From contig JACKLX010000019.1 in NCBI GenBank assembly GCA_024235695.1, positions 1-64,000 of the forward strand: 64,000 nucleotides of DNA, in the 5' to 3' direction. This DNA is from Accumulibacter sp. Lineage in GTDB: Bacteria; Pseudomonadota; Gammaproteobacteria; Burkholderiales; Rhodocyclaceae. This document shows, piece by piece, positions 21,235-31,100 of the stretch; the stretch's first letter is position 1, and each line of letters starts with the position of its first letter. The notes below the pieces were generated by a model that was not told where the DNA came from, ran no database searches, and saw only the letters and a list, made by a program, of their open reading frames with translations. The position numbers and the translations under genes were made by a program.

Positions 21235-21585
21235 GTGTTTTTTACTCTCGATATCAGGGTTGGACCACCATTCGCCAAGCTACAGCCGGTCGTGTTTTAT
21301 TGGCCGGCACCCTTGAACAGGCGAATGTGCGTAGTGAGGCGTGCCAGGTCGGCATGCCCAGCGCAGCACGAGGATGCGCTTTCGTTTCTGCTGACACAGG
21401 CCAGCAAAACCGGCAGATAGTACCATCAAGCGCGCGGGAAGTTCAAATCGTGTTCCAGTTTCGCCGCTTCCTGACCGCGCGGCGGCCCACCCGGGAACGC
21501 CTGAATCCGCGCTTTGCCAAAATTGCCTAAGCCCCTGGCTTCCTTTATCCTTCGTACCTCTTCACCTTGGCCCCGACCCCAACGC
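21235..21585. other. Divergent intergenic region between rpsB and map
   Basis: This 351-base gap holds the rpsB leader and its candidate promoter on the minus strand, and must also hold a promoter for map-glnD on the plus strand, which I could not place. I see no convincing gene, tRNA or repeat. Confidence 0.6.
21417..21446 (-). promoter_or_regulatory. Candidate sigma-70 promoter for rpsB-tsf
   Basis: On the minus strand TTGAAC (21441-21446) and TACTAT (21417-21422) are separated by 18 bases. Transcription would begin near 21410 and leave a leader of about 175 bases before rpsB, long enough for a folded autoregulatory element. Read by eye and not scored. Confidence 0.4.
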
Positions 21586-22389
21586 ATGAGCATTACACTC
21601 AAGAGTCCCCAGGAAATCGAAAAGATGCGCGTCGCGGGTCGGCTCACGGCCGAGGTGCTCGACTACATCACGCCGCACGTCAAGGCTGGCGTCACGACCG
21701 GTGAACTCGATCGGCTGTGCCATGACTATATCGTCGATATTCAGAACGGCATTCCGGCGCCACTCAACTACGCTCCGCCCGGCTACCGGCCGTATCCGAA
21801 ATCGATCTGCACCTCGGTGAACCACCAGGTCTGCCATGGCGTTCCCGGCGACCGGCAACTGAAAAACGGCGACATCGTCAATCTCGACGTGACGGTCATC
21901 AAGGACGGCTACCACGGTGACAGCAGTCGGATGTTTCAGGTTGGCGAAACATCCGTGCAGGCTCGACGGCTCTGCGAAATCACCTTCGAATGCCTGTGGC
22001 TGGGTATCGCCCGGGTCAGGGCCGGCGCGCACCTTGGCGACATCGGTCACGCCATACAGTACCAGGCCGAGAAGGCGGGTTATTCGGTGGTGCGCGAGTT
22101 CTGCGGGCACGGCATCGGTGCCAGGTTTCACGAGGAACCGCAGGTGGTTCACTATGGTCGGCCGCATACCGGTCTCCGGCTCGAAGCGGGAATGGTGTTT
22201 ACCATCGAGCCAATGATCAATGCCGGCAAGGCCGCAATCCGGACCATGGCCGACGGCTGGACAATAGTCACCAAGGATCACAGCCTGTCCGCGCAGTGGG
22301 AGCACACCATCCTGGTCACCGAGACCGGCTACGAAGTCCTCACCCTATCCGAGGGAACGCGTCAGAAACCCGAACTGATCGGATCGTAG
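21586..22389 (+). CDS. map: Methionine aminopeptidase, type I
   Basis: A 267-residue metalloprotease that removes the initiator methionine from nascent proteins. The pita-bread fold has its five metal ligands visible: Asp in NLDVTVIKDGYHGDSSRMF (two), His in FCGHGIGARFHEEP, Glu in MVFTIEPMIN and Glu in QWEHTILVT. It lacks the N-terminal zinc-finger extension, so it is type Ia. I chose ATG 21586 (MSITLKSPQEIEKM), the family start. It is divergent from rpsB and three bases upstream of glnD. Confidence 0.96.
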   Translation: MSITLKSPQEIEKMRVAGRLTAEVLDYITPHVKAGVTTGELDRLCHDYIVDIQNGIPAPLNYAPPGYRPYPKSICTSVNHQVCHGVPGDRQLKNGDIVNLDVTVIKDGYHGDSSRMFQVGETSVQARRLCEITFECLWLGIARVRAGAHLGDIGHAIQYQAEKAGYSVVREFCGHGIGARFHEEPQVVHYGRPHTGLRLEAGMVFTIEPMINAGKAAIRTMADGWTIVTKDHSLSAQWEHTILVTETGYEVLTLSEGTRQKPELIGS

Positions 22390-22392
22390 TCG

Positions 22393-24975
22393 ATGGACGC
22401 TGATCCGGTCGATCCGCAGGCACTGCTCGCCGGCTATCGATCGCGCTTGCAACTCGGGCAGGCGGCGATCCGCGATCGCTACCTCGCCAACGGCGACGCG
22501 GCTCGCCTGCTGCGCGAGCGTTCCCGCCTGATCGACGAGGTGCTTTGTGACTTGTGGCAGGCCCTGCAACTGCCGGCGTCGCTGGCGCTGCTGGCGGTCG
22601 GCGGTTACGGGCGGGGAGAACTCTACCCTGCCTCGGATGTCGATCTCCTGCTGCTGTTGCCGGAGCCACCTGGCGATGCATTGACGGCACAACTGGAGCG
22701 GGCAGTTACCCTTTGTTACGACATCGGTCTGGAGATCGCTCCCAGCGTACGCACGGTCGAAGAGTGCTCCGACGCCGCCGCAGGCGACCTCACGATCCAG
22801 ACCGCCTTGCTCGAGGCGCGCCTGCTGACCGGTAACGACGAGCTCTTCCAGCAGTTCTCGGTGGCACTGGAAAAGGTCCTCGACCCGCACGTCTTCTTCG
22901 AGGCCAAGCGCAGCGAGCAGGACGAACGCCACCTGCGCTTCGACGACACGCCCTACAGTCTCGAACCGAACTGCAAGGAAGGCCCTGGCGGCCTGCGTGA
23001 CCTGCAGACGATCCTGTGGATTGCCAGCGCGGCGGGCTACGGACGTAGCTGGGACGAACTGGCGCAATACGGCTTCCTCACCCCTGAAGAAGAAGAGCAA
23101 CTGCAAGGCTGCATCGGCTTCCTGCAGCAATTGCGCACCCGGCTGCACATCCACGTCGGCCGCCGCGAAGACCGCCTGCTGTTCGACTACCAGACGGCGC
23201 TGGCCGAACAGCTGGGCTACCAGGCGACGCCAGTGCGCCGAGCCAGCGAACTGCTGATGCAGCGCTATTACCGGACGGCCAAAGAAGTTACCCAGATCAA
23301 CACCATCCTGCTGCTGAACATCGGCGCCGCCATATTCCCGTCGTCCGAGCAACTTCCGCAGCGAATCAACGACCGTTTCCAGAACAGCCATGACTTGCTC
23401 GACGTGCTCGACGAGGACGTCTTTCACCGGGATCCCGCCGTCATTCTCGAAGCCTTCCTGTTGATGCAACAGCATCCCGAGTTACAGGGAATGAGCGCCC
23501 ACACGCTACGCGCCCTGTGGCATGCACGCACCCGGATCGACGCCGCTTTCCGTAGCGCCCCCGGCAACCGCCGCCGTTTCGTCGAAATTCTCAAGCAACC
23601 GCGCGGCGTGCTGCACGAAATGCGGCGCATGAACCAGTTCGGCATTCTTGGCCGCTATCTGCCCAACTTCGGCAAGATCATCGGCCAGATGCAGCATGAC
23701 CTGTTCCACGTATATACGGTTGACCAGCACATCCTGCGAGTCCTGCGCAATCTGCGACGCTTCCTGGCGGACGAGTTCACCCACGAGTATCCGCTTTGCA
23801 GTGAGTTGATGCGCGATTTCCGGCGGCCCTGGGTACTCTATATCGCCGCTCTTTTCCACGACATTGCCAAGGGACGAGGCGGCGATCACTCGCGGCTGGG
23901 CGCGGTCGATGCGGCGGCATTCTGCGACGAGCACGCGATTGCCACCGAGGATAGCGAACTGGTCGTCTGGCTGGTCGAGCAACACCTGCTGATGTCTACC
24001 GTCGCCCAGAAACAGGATATCGCCGACCCCGACGTCGTCGGCGCATTTGCCGCGATGGTCAAGGACGAACGGCACCTGACCGCGCTCTACCTGTTCACCG
24101 TCGCCGATATCCGCGGCACCAGCCCGAAGGTCTGGAACAGCTGGAAGGGGCAGCTGCTCGAACAGCTGTTCAGGAGTACCTGCCGGGCCGTTCTGGCCGG
24201 TGGCCAGGTGCCGGTAAGACAGGGCCTAATCGAGGAGCGCCAGCAGGAAGCCTTGCGGCTGCTGCGCTATTTTGCGCTTCCCGACGCGGTGCACGAACGG
24301 CTCTGGAAACAGCTCGACACGGTCTACTTCCTGCGCCATTCGGCGGAAGAAATTGCCTGGCATACCCGTGCGCTGCACTATCGGACAATCGTCGAGCAAC
24401 CGGTGGTCAAGGCGCGCATCAACCCCCAGGGTGCCGGGCTGGAGGTGATGATCTATACGCGCGATCAGCACGATCTGTTTGCCCGCCTGGTCGGCTTTTT
24501 TGGCCGTGCCGGCTACACCATTGTCGACGCCAAGATTCACACCACGCGCCATGGTTATGCGCTGGACAGCTTCATGTTGCTGGACCTCGGCGATGGCGAC
24601 AATGATCGGGCGATGATCGCCTACATCGAGCATGAACTGACCCAGCGCCTCAGCGGCCAGAGCCCGCTGGAGGCTCCGGGCAGCGGGCGAATCTCGCGGC
24701 AGGTGAAACACTTCCCGATCCAGCCCCTGGTGACCATCGAACCTGACGAGAAGCGCTTGCACTACGTGCTTTCGGTCAGCGCGGCCGACCGGCCGGGCCT
24801 GCTCTACGCCATAGCCATGACATTGGCTGCACATGGTGCTAATCTGCATACAGCGAAGATCTCTACGCTTGGTGAACGCGTCGAGGATACTTTCCTGATC
24901 AGTGGTGGCGATCTTGGCCGGACGGCCAGTCGCATCAAACTGGAAACCGAGTTGCTTGACCGCTTGAAGGTCTAG
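22393..24975 (+). CDS. glnD: Bifunctional uridylyltransferase / uridylyl-removing enzyme GlnD
   Basis: An 860-residue nitrogen sensor that uridylylates PII proteins when glutamine is low and removes UMP when it is high, controlling glutamine synthetase and nitrogen-regulated transcription. Order of domains: nucleotidyltransferase (VGGYGRGEL near 69 and SDVD at 81-84), the GlnD linker domain, an HD phosphohydrolase ([16 protein letters not shown] near 488), and two C-terminal ACT domains (about 680-760 and 790-855) that bind glutamine. Length and order are standard. It is three bases downstream of map. Confidence 0.97.
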   Translation: MDADPVDPQALLAGYRSRLQLGQAAIRDRYLANGDAARLLRERSRLIDEVLCDLWQALQLPASLALLAVGGYGRGELYPASDVDLLLLLPEPPGDALTAQLERAVTLCYDIGLEIAPSVRTVEECSDAAAGDLTIQTALLEARLLTGNDELFQQFSVALEKVLDPHVFFEAKRSEQDERHLRFDDTPYSLEPNCKEGPGGLRDLQTILWIASAAGYGRSWDELAQYGFLTPEEEEQLQGCIGFLQQLRTRLHIHVGRREDRLLFDYQTALAEQLGYQATPVRRASELLMQRYYRTAKEVTQINTILLLNIGAAIFPSSEQLPQRINDRFQNSHDLLDVLDEDVFHRDPAVILEAFLLMQQHPELQGMSAHTLRALWHARTRIDAAFRSAPGNRRRFVEILKQPRGVLHEMRRMNQFGILGRYLPNFGKIIGQMQHDLFHVYTVDQHILRVLRNLRRFLADEFTHEYPLCSELMRDFRRPWVLYIAALFHDIAKGRGGDHSRLGAVDAAAFCDEHAIATEDSELVVWLVEQHLLMSTVAQKQDIADPDVVGAFAAMVKDERHLTALYLFTVADIRGTSPKVWNSWKGQLLEQLFRSTCRAVLAGGQVPVRQGLIEERQQEALRLLRYFALPDAVHERLWKQLDTVYFLRHSAEEIAWHTRALHYRTIVEQPVVKARINPQGAGLEVMIYTRDQHDLFARLVGFFGRAGYTIVDAKIHTTRHGYALDSFMLLDLGDGDNDRAMIAYIEHELTQRLSGQSPLEAPGSGRISRQVKHFPIQPLVTIEPDEKRLHYVLSVSAADRPGLLYAIAMTLAAHGANLHTAKISTLGERVEDTFLISGGDLGRTASRIKLETELLDRLKV

Positions 24976-25362
24976 GGCCGGGCCGGACGACCGGCAATGT
25001 GGGTGACGGTGATGAGCGTGTCGACGATCTTTCCGGCGCTCGCGACACTGCGGCCGCCTCCACGAAAAGTCCTTCGCGCGAATGTGTCGGTTTTTTTTAC
25101 ACTGGCGCCTTGCAGGGATTTGCGAAAACCCGCCATGCGCTTGTAATCCAATGATTTAAACACCCAATTCATTTCTTTTGGCGCTTTGGTACAAAACTTG
25201 CTAGCTTCTTGTTGTAGAGCGTGATTCGGTGATGGAAGGGTACAGGCCAGGGGAGCAGCTGCGATGCTCGCCGGGTGACTGCGTGAATTAGTCCGCAGAT
25301 GTTCCGCGCCACGCCAGCTAGGATACGGCTGTCAGAACAGAAATCGATCTCAAGGAAAGCAC
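24976..25362. other. Intergenic region between glnD and the small exported protein gene
   Basis: A 387-base stretch with no supported gene. It contains a run of eight T (25091-25098) after a possible long-loop stem (CGACAC / GTGTCG), which may end glnD transcription weakly. It also contains a sigma-54 promoter candidate at 25187-25202. Base composition is more AT-rich around 25140-25210 than in the neighbouring genes. Confidence 0.55.
25187..25202 (+). promoter_or_regulatory. Candidate sigma-54 promoter upstream of the HPr-rel-A cassette
   Basis: TGGTACAAAACTTGCT fits TGGCACG-N4-TTGCW with two mismatches in the -24 block, a perfect TTGCT at -12 and correct GG-N10-GC spacing. Transcription would start near 25213, about 150 bases before the first gene at 25363. 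No activator site has been recognised. Confidence 0.4.
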
Positions 25363-25713
25363 ATGTCAACGACCCAATCAGAACGAACCAGGCAACGGCG
25401 ACGTTTGCTGAAGAACGCGGCGGCCGTACCAGCGATCTTTGTCCTGCCTACCGGCGCTGCGCTTGCCAACACCAGCGCCAACGCCTGTGTCGAGAAAGGT
25501 TTGCGGCTCAACAATTTCCAGCCTATCCCGCGCGTGACCGACCAACCGGACCAATGGGTACGTCAGCCGAAAGCCGGGGCGCAGCAGGGCGACAAGACCA
25601 CCTACGAAATCGTGCGGCTTGACAATGACACGCCCGTGGCGGGTGCGTCGTGCTGGAATTCGATTCATCCGCACGGGCCAAAAGCCGGCGCCGGCAATCT
25701 GCTGATTCCCTGA
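25363..25713 (+). CDS. Small exported protein with Tat-like leader, first gene of an HPr-rel-A cassette
   Basis: A 116-residue protein I do not recognise as a named family. Residues 11-35 form a twin-arginine-like leader: QRRRLLK, then a weakly hydrophobic stretch, then a probable cleavage after ALA at 35. The mature part of about 80 residues is polar, with two cysteines (42 and 97) that could form a disulfide and a Gly/Pro/His-rich tail (NSIHPHGPKAGAGNLLIP). AAGGA precedes ATG 25363. It lies 20 bases upstream of a PqqD-like gene and is followed by a kinase-like and a nucleotidyltransferase-like gene, so I infer that it is the substrate or product of the cassette. A simple periplasmic protein is the alternative. 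Confidence 0.7.
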   Translation: MSTTQSERTRQRRRLLKNAAAVPAIFVLPTGAALANTSANACVEKGLRLNNFQPIPRVTDQPDQWVRQPKAGAQQGDKTTYEIVRLDNDTPVAGASCWNSIHPHGPKAGAGNLLIP

Positions 25714-25733
25714 GCGAGGCGACCTGACCCGAG

Positions 25734-26003
25734 ATGAACGAAGCGAGTCGCTCGCCCCGACTCCACTATCGTCGCCTGGGCGACGGTGGCGCCGTTTTCG
25801 ACTCGCGCAATTGGCAGACACGAATTCTCAGCCCGGCGGCAGCGGTCATCTTCGAAGCCCTCAGCGAAGCCGGCGGCGGTTCTCCGCTACCACGAAGCGA
25901 AGCGCTGGCCTTGCTCCGTAACGAGCTGGAGGTGGACACCGATACGGCCGAAATGCGCGAGGTGTTGCGTTCTCTTCGGGAGATGGGCATGCTTGGCGAA
26001 TGA
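25734..26003 (+). CDS. PqqD-like protein of the HPr-rel-A system
   Basis: An 89-residue protein with the winged-helix-like PqqD fold signature: a strand pair (FDSRNWQTRILSPAAAVIFE) then a helical second half (MREVLRSLREMGMLGE). PqqD-type proteins bind a peptide and present it to a modifying enzyme; this subgroup has been described beside an HprK-related kinase in an uncharacterised system. Its stop overlaps the kinase start (ATGA), suggesting tight coupling. The bound partner is unknown; the exported protein upstream is the natural candidate. Confidence 0.72.
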   Translation: MNEASRSPRLHYRRLGDGGAVFDSRNWQTRILSPAAAVIFEALSEAGGGSPLPRSEALALLRNELEVDTDTAEMREVLRSLREMGMLGE

Positions 26004-26947
26004 CCGTCGAGCACTCCAGAATCCGCGACCAGCCCCTACCCTTACTGCTACAACGTCTTTCCTCAGCAACGCTGGCGCTGGACTATGGCGCCGCCGTCAT
26101 CCGCGTTCGTTCGCGCCTCGAGGATTTCGCGCGCGATCTCCGGCAGGTCTATGGCGCTTTTGCTTTTCTCGACGACGCGCCCTTCGCCGATTTTCATACC
26201 GAAGTGTGTGCCGGGCAGGGGTTCCGGGCCTTCATCCGGCCACAGTCGCGCTTCCTGATCGACGGCGCCCAGCCCTTCGATCCATTCCCTCTGCCGCAGG
26301 CACTACCGCATTTTGAGTGGGGTGCCAACTGGTGTATTGCCCAGCGCTTCAATCAGTACGTACTGTTGCACGCCGGCGCACTGGCGCTCGGCGATCAGGC
26401 GCTGATCATGGCTGCACCGCCGGGTTCGGGCAAGAGTACGCTGACCGCGGCAATGATGCTGCGGGGGTTTCGCCTGCTGTCAGACGAGTTCGGCGTCCTC
26501 TGCCCGCGGAGCGGTCGACTGTGGCCGATGCTCAAGCCGGTGGCGCTCAAGAACCGGGCGATCGAGCTGATCCGTGATTACTCCACGGACGCGATCATCG
26601 GACCTGTTTACCAGGGGACCCGCAAGGGTGACGTGGCGCACCTCGCCCCAGATGATGCCAGCGTCGATGCGCGGCGGCTGCCCGGGCGACCACGGCTGGT
26701 TCTCTTCCCGGCCTATCGCGACGGCGCCGCGTTGACCATCCGGCGTTTGCCCGGCGAGGAAGCCTTTGCCCGTCTGGCGTTCAACAGCTTCAACTACGGC
26801 ATTCTTGGCCAGGGCTCTTTCAAGATCGTCGCCGATGTCATCGAGTCGTGCCCGGCCTTCGCACTGGAATACAGCAGGCTCGATGAAGCGATTGAATCTG
26901 TCCGCACGATGCTTCTCGAATCGTCGACGATGGCCCCGGCGGCATGA
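26000..26947 (+). CDS. HprK-related kinase A
   Basis: A 315-residue protein related to the C-terminal half of HPr serine kinase/phosphorylase. A Walker A loop (AAPPGSGKSTLTAAMMLRGF, about residues 137-156) is followed by LLSDEFGVL, matching the Walker B-like region of HprK. The N-terminal 130 residues are specific to this family. No HPr or PTS gene is nearby, so HPr is probably not the substrate. Overlapping starts and stops place it in one operon with the PqqD-like and nucleotidyltransferase-like genes, which suggests phosphorylation of a cassette product. The reaction itself is not known. Confidence 0.8.
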   Translation: MTVEHSRIRDQPLPLLLQRLSSATLALDYGAAVIRVRSRLEDFARDLRQVYGAFAFLDDAPFADFHTEVCAGQGFRAFIRPQSRFLIDGAQPFDPFPLPQALPHFEWGANWCIAQRFNQYVLLHAGALALGDQALIMAAPPGSGKSTLTAAMMLRGFRLLSDEFGVLCPRSGRLWPMLKPVALKNRAIELIRDYSTDAIIGPVYQGTRKGDVAHLAPDDASVDARRLPGRPRLVLFPAYRDGAALTIRRLPGEEAFARLAFNSFNYGILGQGSFKIVADVIESCPAFALEYSRLDEAIESVRTMLLESSTMAPAA

Positions 26948-28053
26948 TCAGCCTGGGCCCGGCAGACCCCTGCCTGCATAGCCTGCTGGGCCTGCTGATC
27001 GACCCCGGCGGCGCACGCACGATGAGCCTGGCGCAATGGGACAAGACCATTCGCCTGGCCCGGCAAGCCAGACTGCTTGGCGTACTCGCCCACCGTATTC
27101 AGTCGCGCGCAGGGCTTCTGGCGGACGTGCCGGAGTGCGTTCTTGGTCACCTGTATTCGGCGACGGCGTATTCGGCGCACCGCAGTCAGCTGTTGCGCAT
27201 CGAACTGACTGCGCTGGCCGACGTGCTTCCGGCAGAGTTGCCGGTAGTCCTGCTCAAGGGTGCTGCCTACCTGGTGCAGGATCTGGAGGTGGCGCGAGGA
27301 CGTCTGCCGGGCGATGTCGACCTGATGGTTGCCCGCAACGACCTCGATCGCGCCGAAGCGGCATTGCTTGGCGCGGGCTGGGAGGCGGAAGAAATCGACG
27401 CCTACGGCGAACGCTATTACCGCGAATGGAGCCACGAACTGCCACCGATGCGCTTTCCCGGACATGCGGTCGAAGTCGATCTGCACCACACGATCACGCC
27501 GGTTACCGGCCGGCTCAAACCCGACACGGCACGGCTTTTTGCCGACCTGCAAGCGGTGCCCGGCGAACGATTCCTGGTCCTGCACCCGCTCGATCAGATC
27601 CTGCACGCAGCGGTTCATCTGTTCCAGGATTCCGACCTGTCGGCACAGCTGCGCGATCTGGTCGATATCGATGCGCTGATCCGCGCCCACGTGCGCTCGG
27701 ACGAAGACTGGCAGGAGCTCGCCGCACGCGCCACGCGGCACCAGTTCGACCGACCGTTGTGGTACGTCCTGCGCTACTGTCACGCCTGGCTTGGCACGGC
27801 GCTGCCCGAGGATCTACCACTGATCGCACCATCGGCGTCGGCTGTGCGCTTGCTGGACTGGATCTTTCCCCGCTGTACGCTGCCGAGAATCCCGGATCAG
27901 CCGCCGGGCTTCTCGCGGCGCATTGCCGCGCGCCTGGCCCTGATCCGCCAGCAGTGGTTGCGTCTGCCACCGAGCCTGCTGCTGCGTCACCTTGGCCACA
28001 AGACGTGGCAGTCGTTGCGGCCACGTCCGGCGGTACAACACAAGGCCGGGTAG
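26944..28053 (+). CDS. Nucleotidyltransferase-fold protein (NTP_transf_5 type)
   Basis: A 369-residue protein of the family commonly annotated as nucleotidyltransferase-family protein. VVLLKGAAYL followed by GRLPGDVDLMV near residues 100-128 is the nucleotidyltransferase-like core with two acidic residues in DVD. A later segment (VEVDLHHTITP) may carry the third acidic residue. The C-terminal half is helical. It overlaps the kinase gene by ATGA and closes the four-gene cassette. Relatives occur beside exopolysaccharide and HPr-rel-A genes; the substrate is unknown. Confidence 0.75.
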   Translation: MISLGPADPCLHSLLGLLIDPGGARTMSLAQWDKTIRLARQARLLGVLAHRIQSRAGLLADVPECVLGHLYSATAYSAHRSQLLRIELTALADVLPAELPVVLLKGAAYLVQDLEVARGRLPGDVDLMVARNDLDRAEAALLGAGWEAEEIDAYGERYYREWSHELPPMRFPGHAVEVDLHHTITPVTGRLKPDTARLFADLQAVPGERFLVLHPLDQILHAAVHLFQDSDLSAQLRDLVDIDALIRAHVRSDEDWQELAARATRHQFDRPLWYVLRYCHAWLGTALPEDLPLIAPSASAVRLLDWIFPRCTLPRIPDQPPGFSRRIAARLALIRQQWLRLPPSLLLRHLGHKTWQSLRPRPAVQHKAG

Positions 28054-28135
28054 CAAACCGGCCGAATGCGGCAGCGCAAGACAAGTCACTGCCGACTGCG
28101 AGCGGGGCCATCGAAAAATGACCGGCCGGAGGATA

Positions 28136-28155
28136 TACTGTGCATAAATACAGTA
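28136..28155 (+). promoter_or_regulatory. LexA-binding (SOS) box in front of dnaE2
   Basis: TACTGTGCATAAATACAGTA is a perfect match to the E. coli-type LexA consensus TACTG-N10-CAGTA (CTGT-N8-ACAG core). It ends seven bases before ATG 28163 and overlaps a -10-like TATACT (28134-28139), so bound LexA would block the polymerase directly. Confidence 0.88.
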
Positions 28156-28162
28156 TTCCGCC

Positions 28163-31100
28163 ATGCCACACGTACTACCCTCCTACGCCGAACTGCACTG
28201 TTGCTCCAACTTCTCCTTCCTGCGCGGTGCGTCGCACCCCGAGGAACTGGTCGAGCACGCGCAGGCACTCGGTTACCGCGCGCTGGCGATCACCGACGAA
28301 GCGTCGCTGGCCGGTGCCGTGCGGGCACATCGGGCCGCCAGCGCACGCGGCCTGCAGCTGATCGTCGGTAGCGAGTTTCGCCTCGCCAACGAATCAGGAG
28401 CCGGCCTCAAGCTGGTCTTGCTGGCACAGAACCGTGCCGGTTACGGCAACCTGTCGACCTTGATCACGCTGGCACGACGACGCTCGCCCAAGGGCGAGTA
28501 CCGCCTGTACCGCGGCGACCTCGAAGGCACCGGCAACTTCACCTGCAGCAGCGGCGCCGTGCCCGACTGCCTGGCGCTGTGGATCCCCGGTGCTGGCGCC
28601 AATGCGGACGACGGGCGCTGGCTGGCGACCCGCTTCCCGGCACGTTCCTGGCTGGCCGTCGAACTTCATTCCGGACCCGATGACGCGACGCGCCTGGCGA
28701 CACTGCTGGAACTGGCCACGGCAAGCGGTCTGCCGGCGGTTGCCGCTGGCGACGTGCACATGCACCTGCGCGCCCGCCGCCCGTTACAGGACACGCTGAC
28801 TGCGATCCGCCTGAAGTGCACGGTTTTTGCCGCCGGCCATGCGCTGTTTGCCAACGGCGAACGCCACCTGCGCAGCCGCTTGCGACTGGCTCGGCTCTAT
28901 CCCCCCGAATTGCTCGCTGAAACGCTGACCATCGCCGCGCGCTGTAATTTCTCGCTCGACGAACTGCGCTACGAATACCCCGACGAGGTGGTACCGGATG
29001 GCCAGACGGCGTCGGGCTTCCTGCGCGCCGAAGTGACGAAAGGGCTGTACCGGCGTTACGCCGGAGTGGTTCCACCCGGGGTACGGGAGCGTGTCGAGCA
29101 CGAGCTCGCACTGATTGGCGAACTCGCTTACGAGCCCTACTTCCTGACCGTCTACGACATCGTCAACTTTGCCCGCAGCCGCAACATCCTGTGCCAGGGA
29201 CGCGGTTCGGCAGCCAATTCGGCCGTCTGTTACTGCCTCGGAATCACCGAAGTCGATCCGGCACGTTCGATGCTCCTTTTCGAGCGTTTCGTCTCGCGTG
29301 AACGTGGTGAGCCACCCGATATCGATGTCGATTTCGAACACCAGCGGCGCGAGGAGGTGATCCAGTACCTCTACGCCAGGTACGGCCGTGATCGCGCCGC
29401 ACTGACGGCGGCGGTGATCACCTACCGAACCCGTGGTGCCCTGCGCGACGTCGGTCGTGCGCTCGGCTTCGGCAACGCCCAGATCGACGCTCTGACCGCC
29501 TCGCTGGCCTGGTGGGACAAACGCGATCAACTGCCCGATCGCCTGCACGCGGCCGGTCTTGACCCGGCCGCTCCCCGCGTTGCCAAGTGGCTGACGCTGG
29601 CTGACGCCCTGCGCGGCTTCCCGCGCCACCTGTCGCAGCATGTCGGTGGCTTCGTCATCTCGCGCGGCCCACTGGCACGGCTGGTGCCGGTAGAAAACGC
29701 TGCGATGCCCGAGCGGACGGTGATCCAGTGGGACAAGGATGACCTCGATGCCCTCGGGCTGCTGAAGGTCGACGTGCTGGCGCTGGGCATGCTCTCGGCG
29801 ATCCATCGGGCGCTCGATCTGATCGGCCATCGCCTGCCGGACATTCCGCCCGAGGACCCGGCGGTCTACGACATGCTTTGCGCCGCCGACACCGTCGGCG
29901 TCTTTCAGATCGAATCGCGGGCGCAGATGGCGATGTTGCCCCGCCTCAGACCACGCTGCTTTTACGATCTGGTGATCGAAGTGGCGCTGGTCAGGCCGGG
30001 CCCCATCCAGGGCGACATGGTCCATCCCTACCTGCGTCGCCGGCACGGCCAGGAAGCGATCGAGCCGATGCGTCCGGAGATTGCCGCTGTCCTGGATCGC
30101 ACCTGCGGTGTGCCGATTTTCCAGGAGCAGGTGATGCAGCTGGCGGTCGTCGCCGGGGGCTTCACTCCCGGCGAGGCCGATCAACTGCGCCGCGCAATGG
30201 CTGCCTGGCGACGCAAGGGCGGGCTCGAGCCTTTCGAAGAGAAGCTGATCAGTGGCATGCGCCAGCGTGGCCACGATGAAGCCTTTGCCCAGCGCATCTT
30301 TGCCCAGATTCGGGGTTTCGGCGAGTACGGCTTCCCCGAATCGCACGCCGCCTCGTTCGCCCTGCTGGTCTACGTCTCGGCCTGGCTCAAGCGCCACCAT
30401 CCGGCGGCTTTTCTGTGCGCCTTGCTCAACAGCCAGCCGCTGGGCTTCTACTCGCCTTCGCAGCTGCTACAGGACGCGCGCCGGCATGGCGTGACGGTCC
30501 TGCCGGTAACGGCAACCGACAGCGCCTGGCACGCGCAGCTCGAAGCTTGCCGGCCGACGGCGGGCCCACCCGCCGTCCGCCTGGGTCTGGCCAGCATCAC
30601 CGGGCTGTCGCAAGCAGTCGCCGCGCGCCTGCTCGAAGCTCGTCAGCGGCAGCCGCTGGACAGTGTTGCCGATCTGGCAGCGCGCGCCCAGCTGACAGCC
30701 AGGGATCTCGCGATGCTTGCCGCTGCCGGCGCACTGGCCAGTCTTGCCGGTCATCGCCGGCAAGCCGCCTGGGCTGCCGCCGGCGCGCTGGTACCGATCG
30801 ATCTGCTCGCCAGTGCACCGCTGCCGGAGGCCGTGGTCGAACTCGACGCGCCTTCCGAAGCCGAGGAACTGGTCGCCGATTACGCCAGTACCGGTCTGAC
30901 TCTCGGTCGCCATCCGCTGATCCTCTTGCGCGCCCGTCTGGCCGCGCAGCGCTACGTCTCCGCCAGCCAGCTACAGGACGCCAGCGACCGCCAGCTGATG
31001 CGCGCCGCGGGGATTGTCACCTGCCGCCAGCGGCCGGGCACTGCCAGCGGGATTGTCTTTGTCACCCTGGAAGACGAAACGGGGCTGGCCAACATCGTCG

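Noticed and set aside
24972..25369. Two 66-codon minus-strand frames between glnD and the exported-protein gene
   Set aside because: No ribosome site or familiar pattern; one is broken by a T-run and the other covers the sigma-54 candidate. They look like chance frames in an intergenic region.
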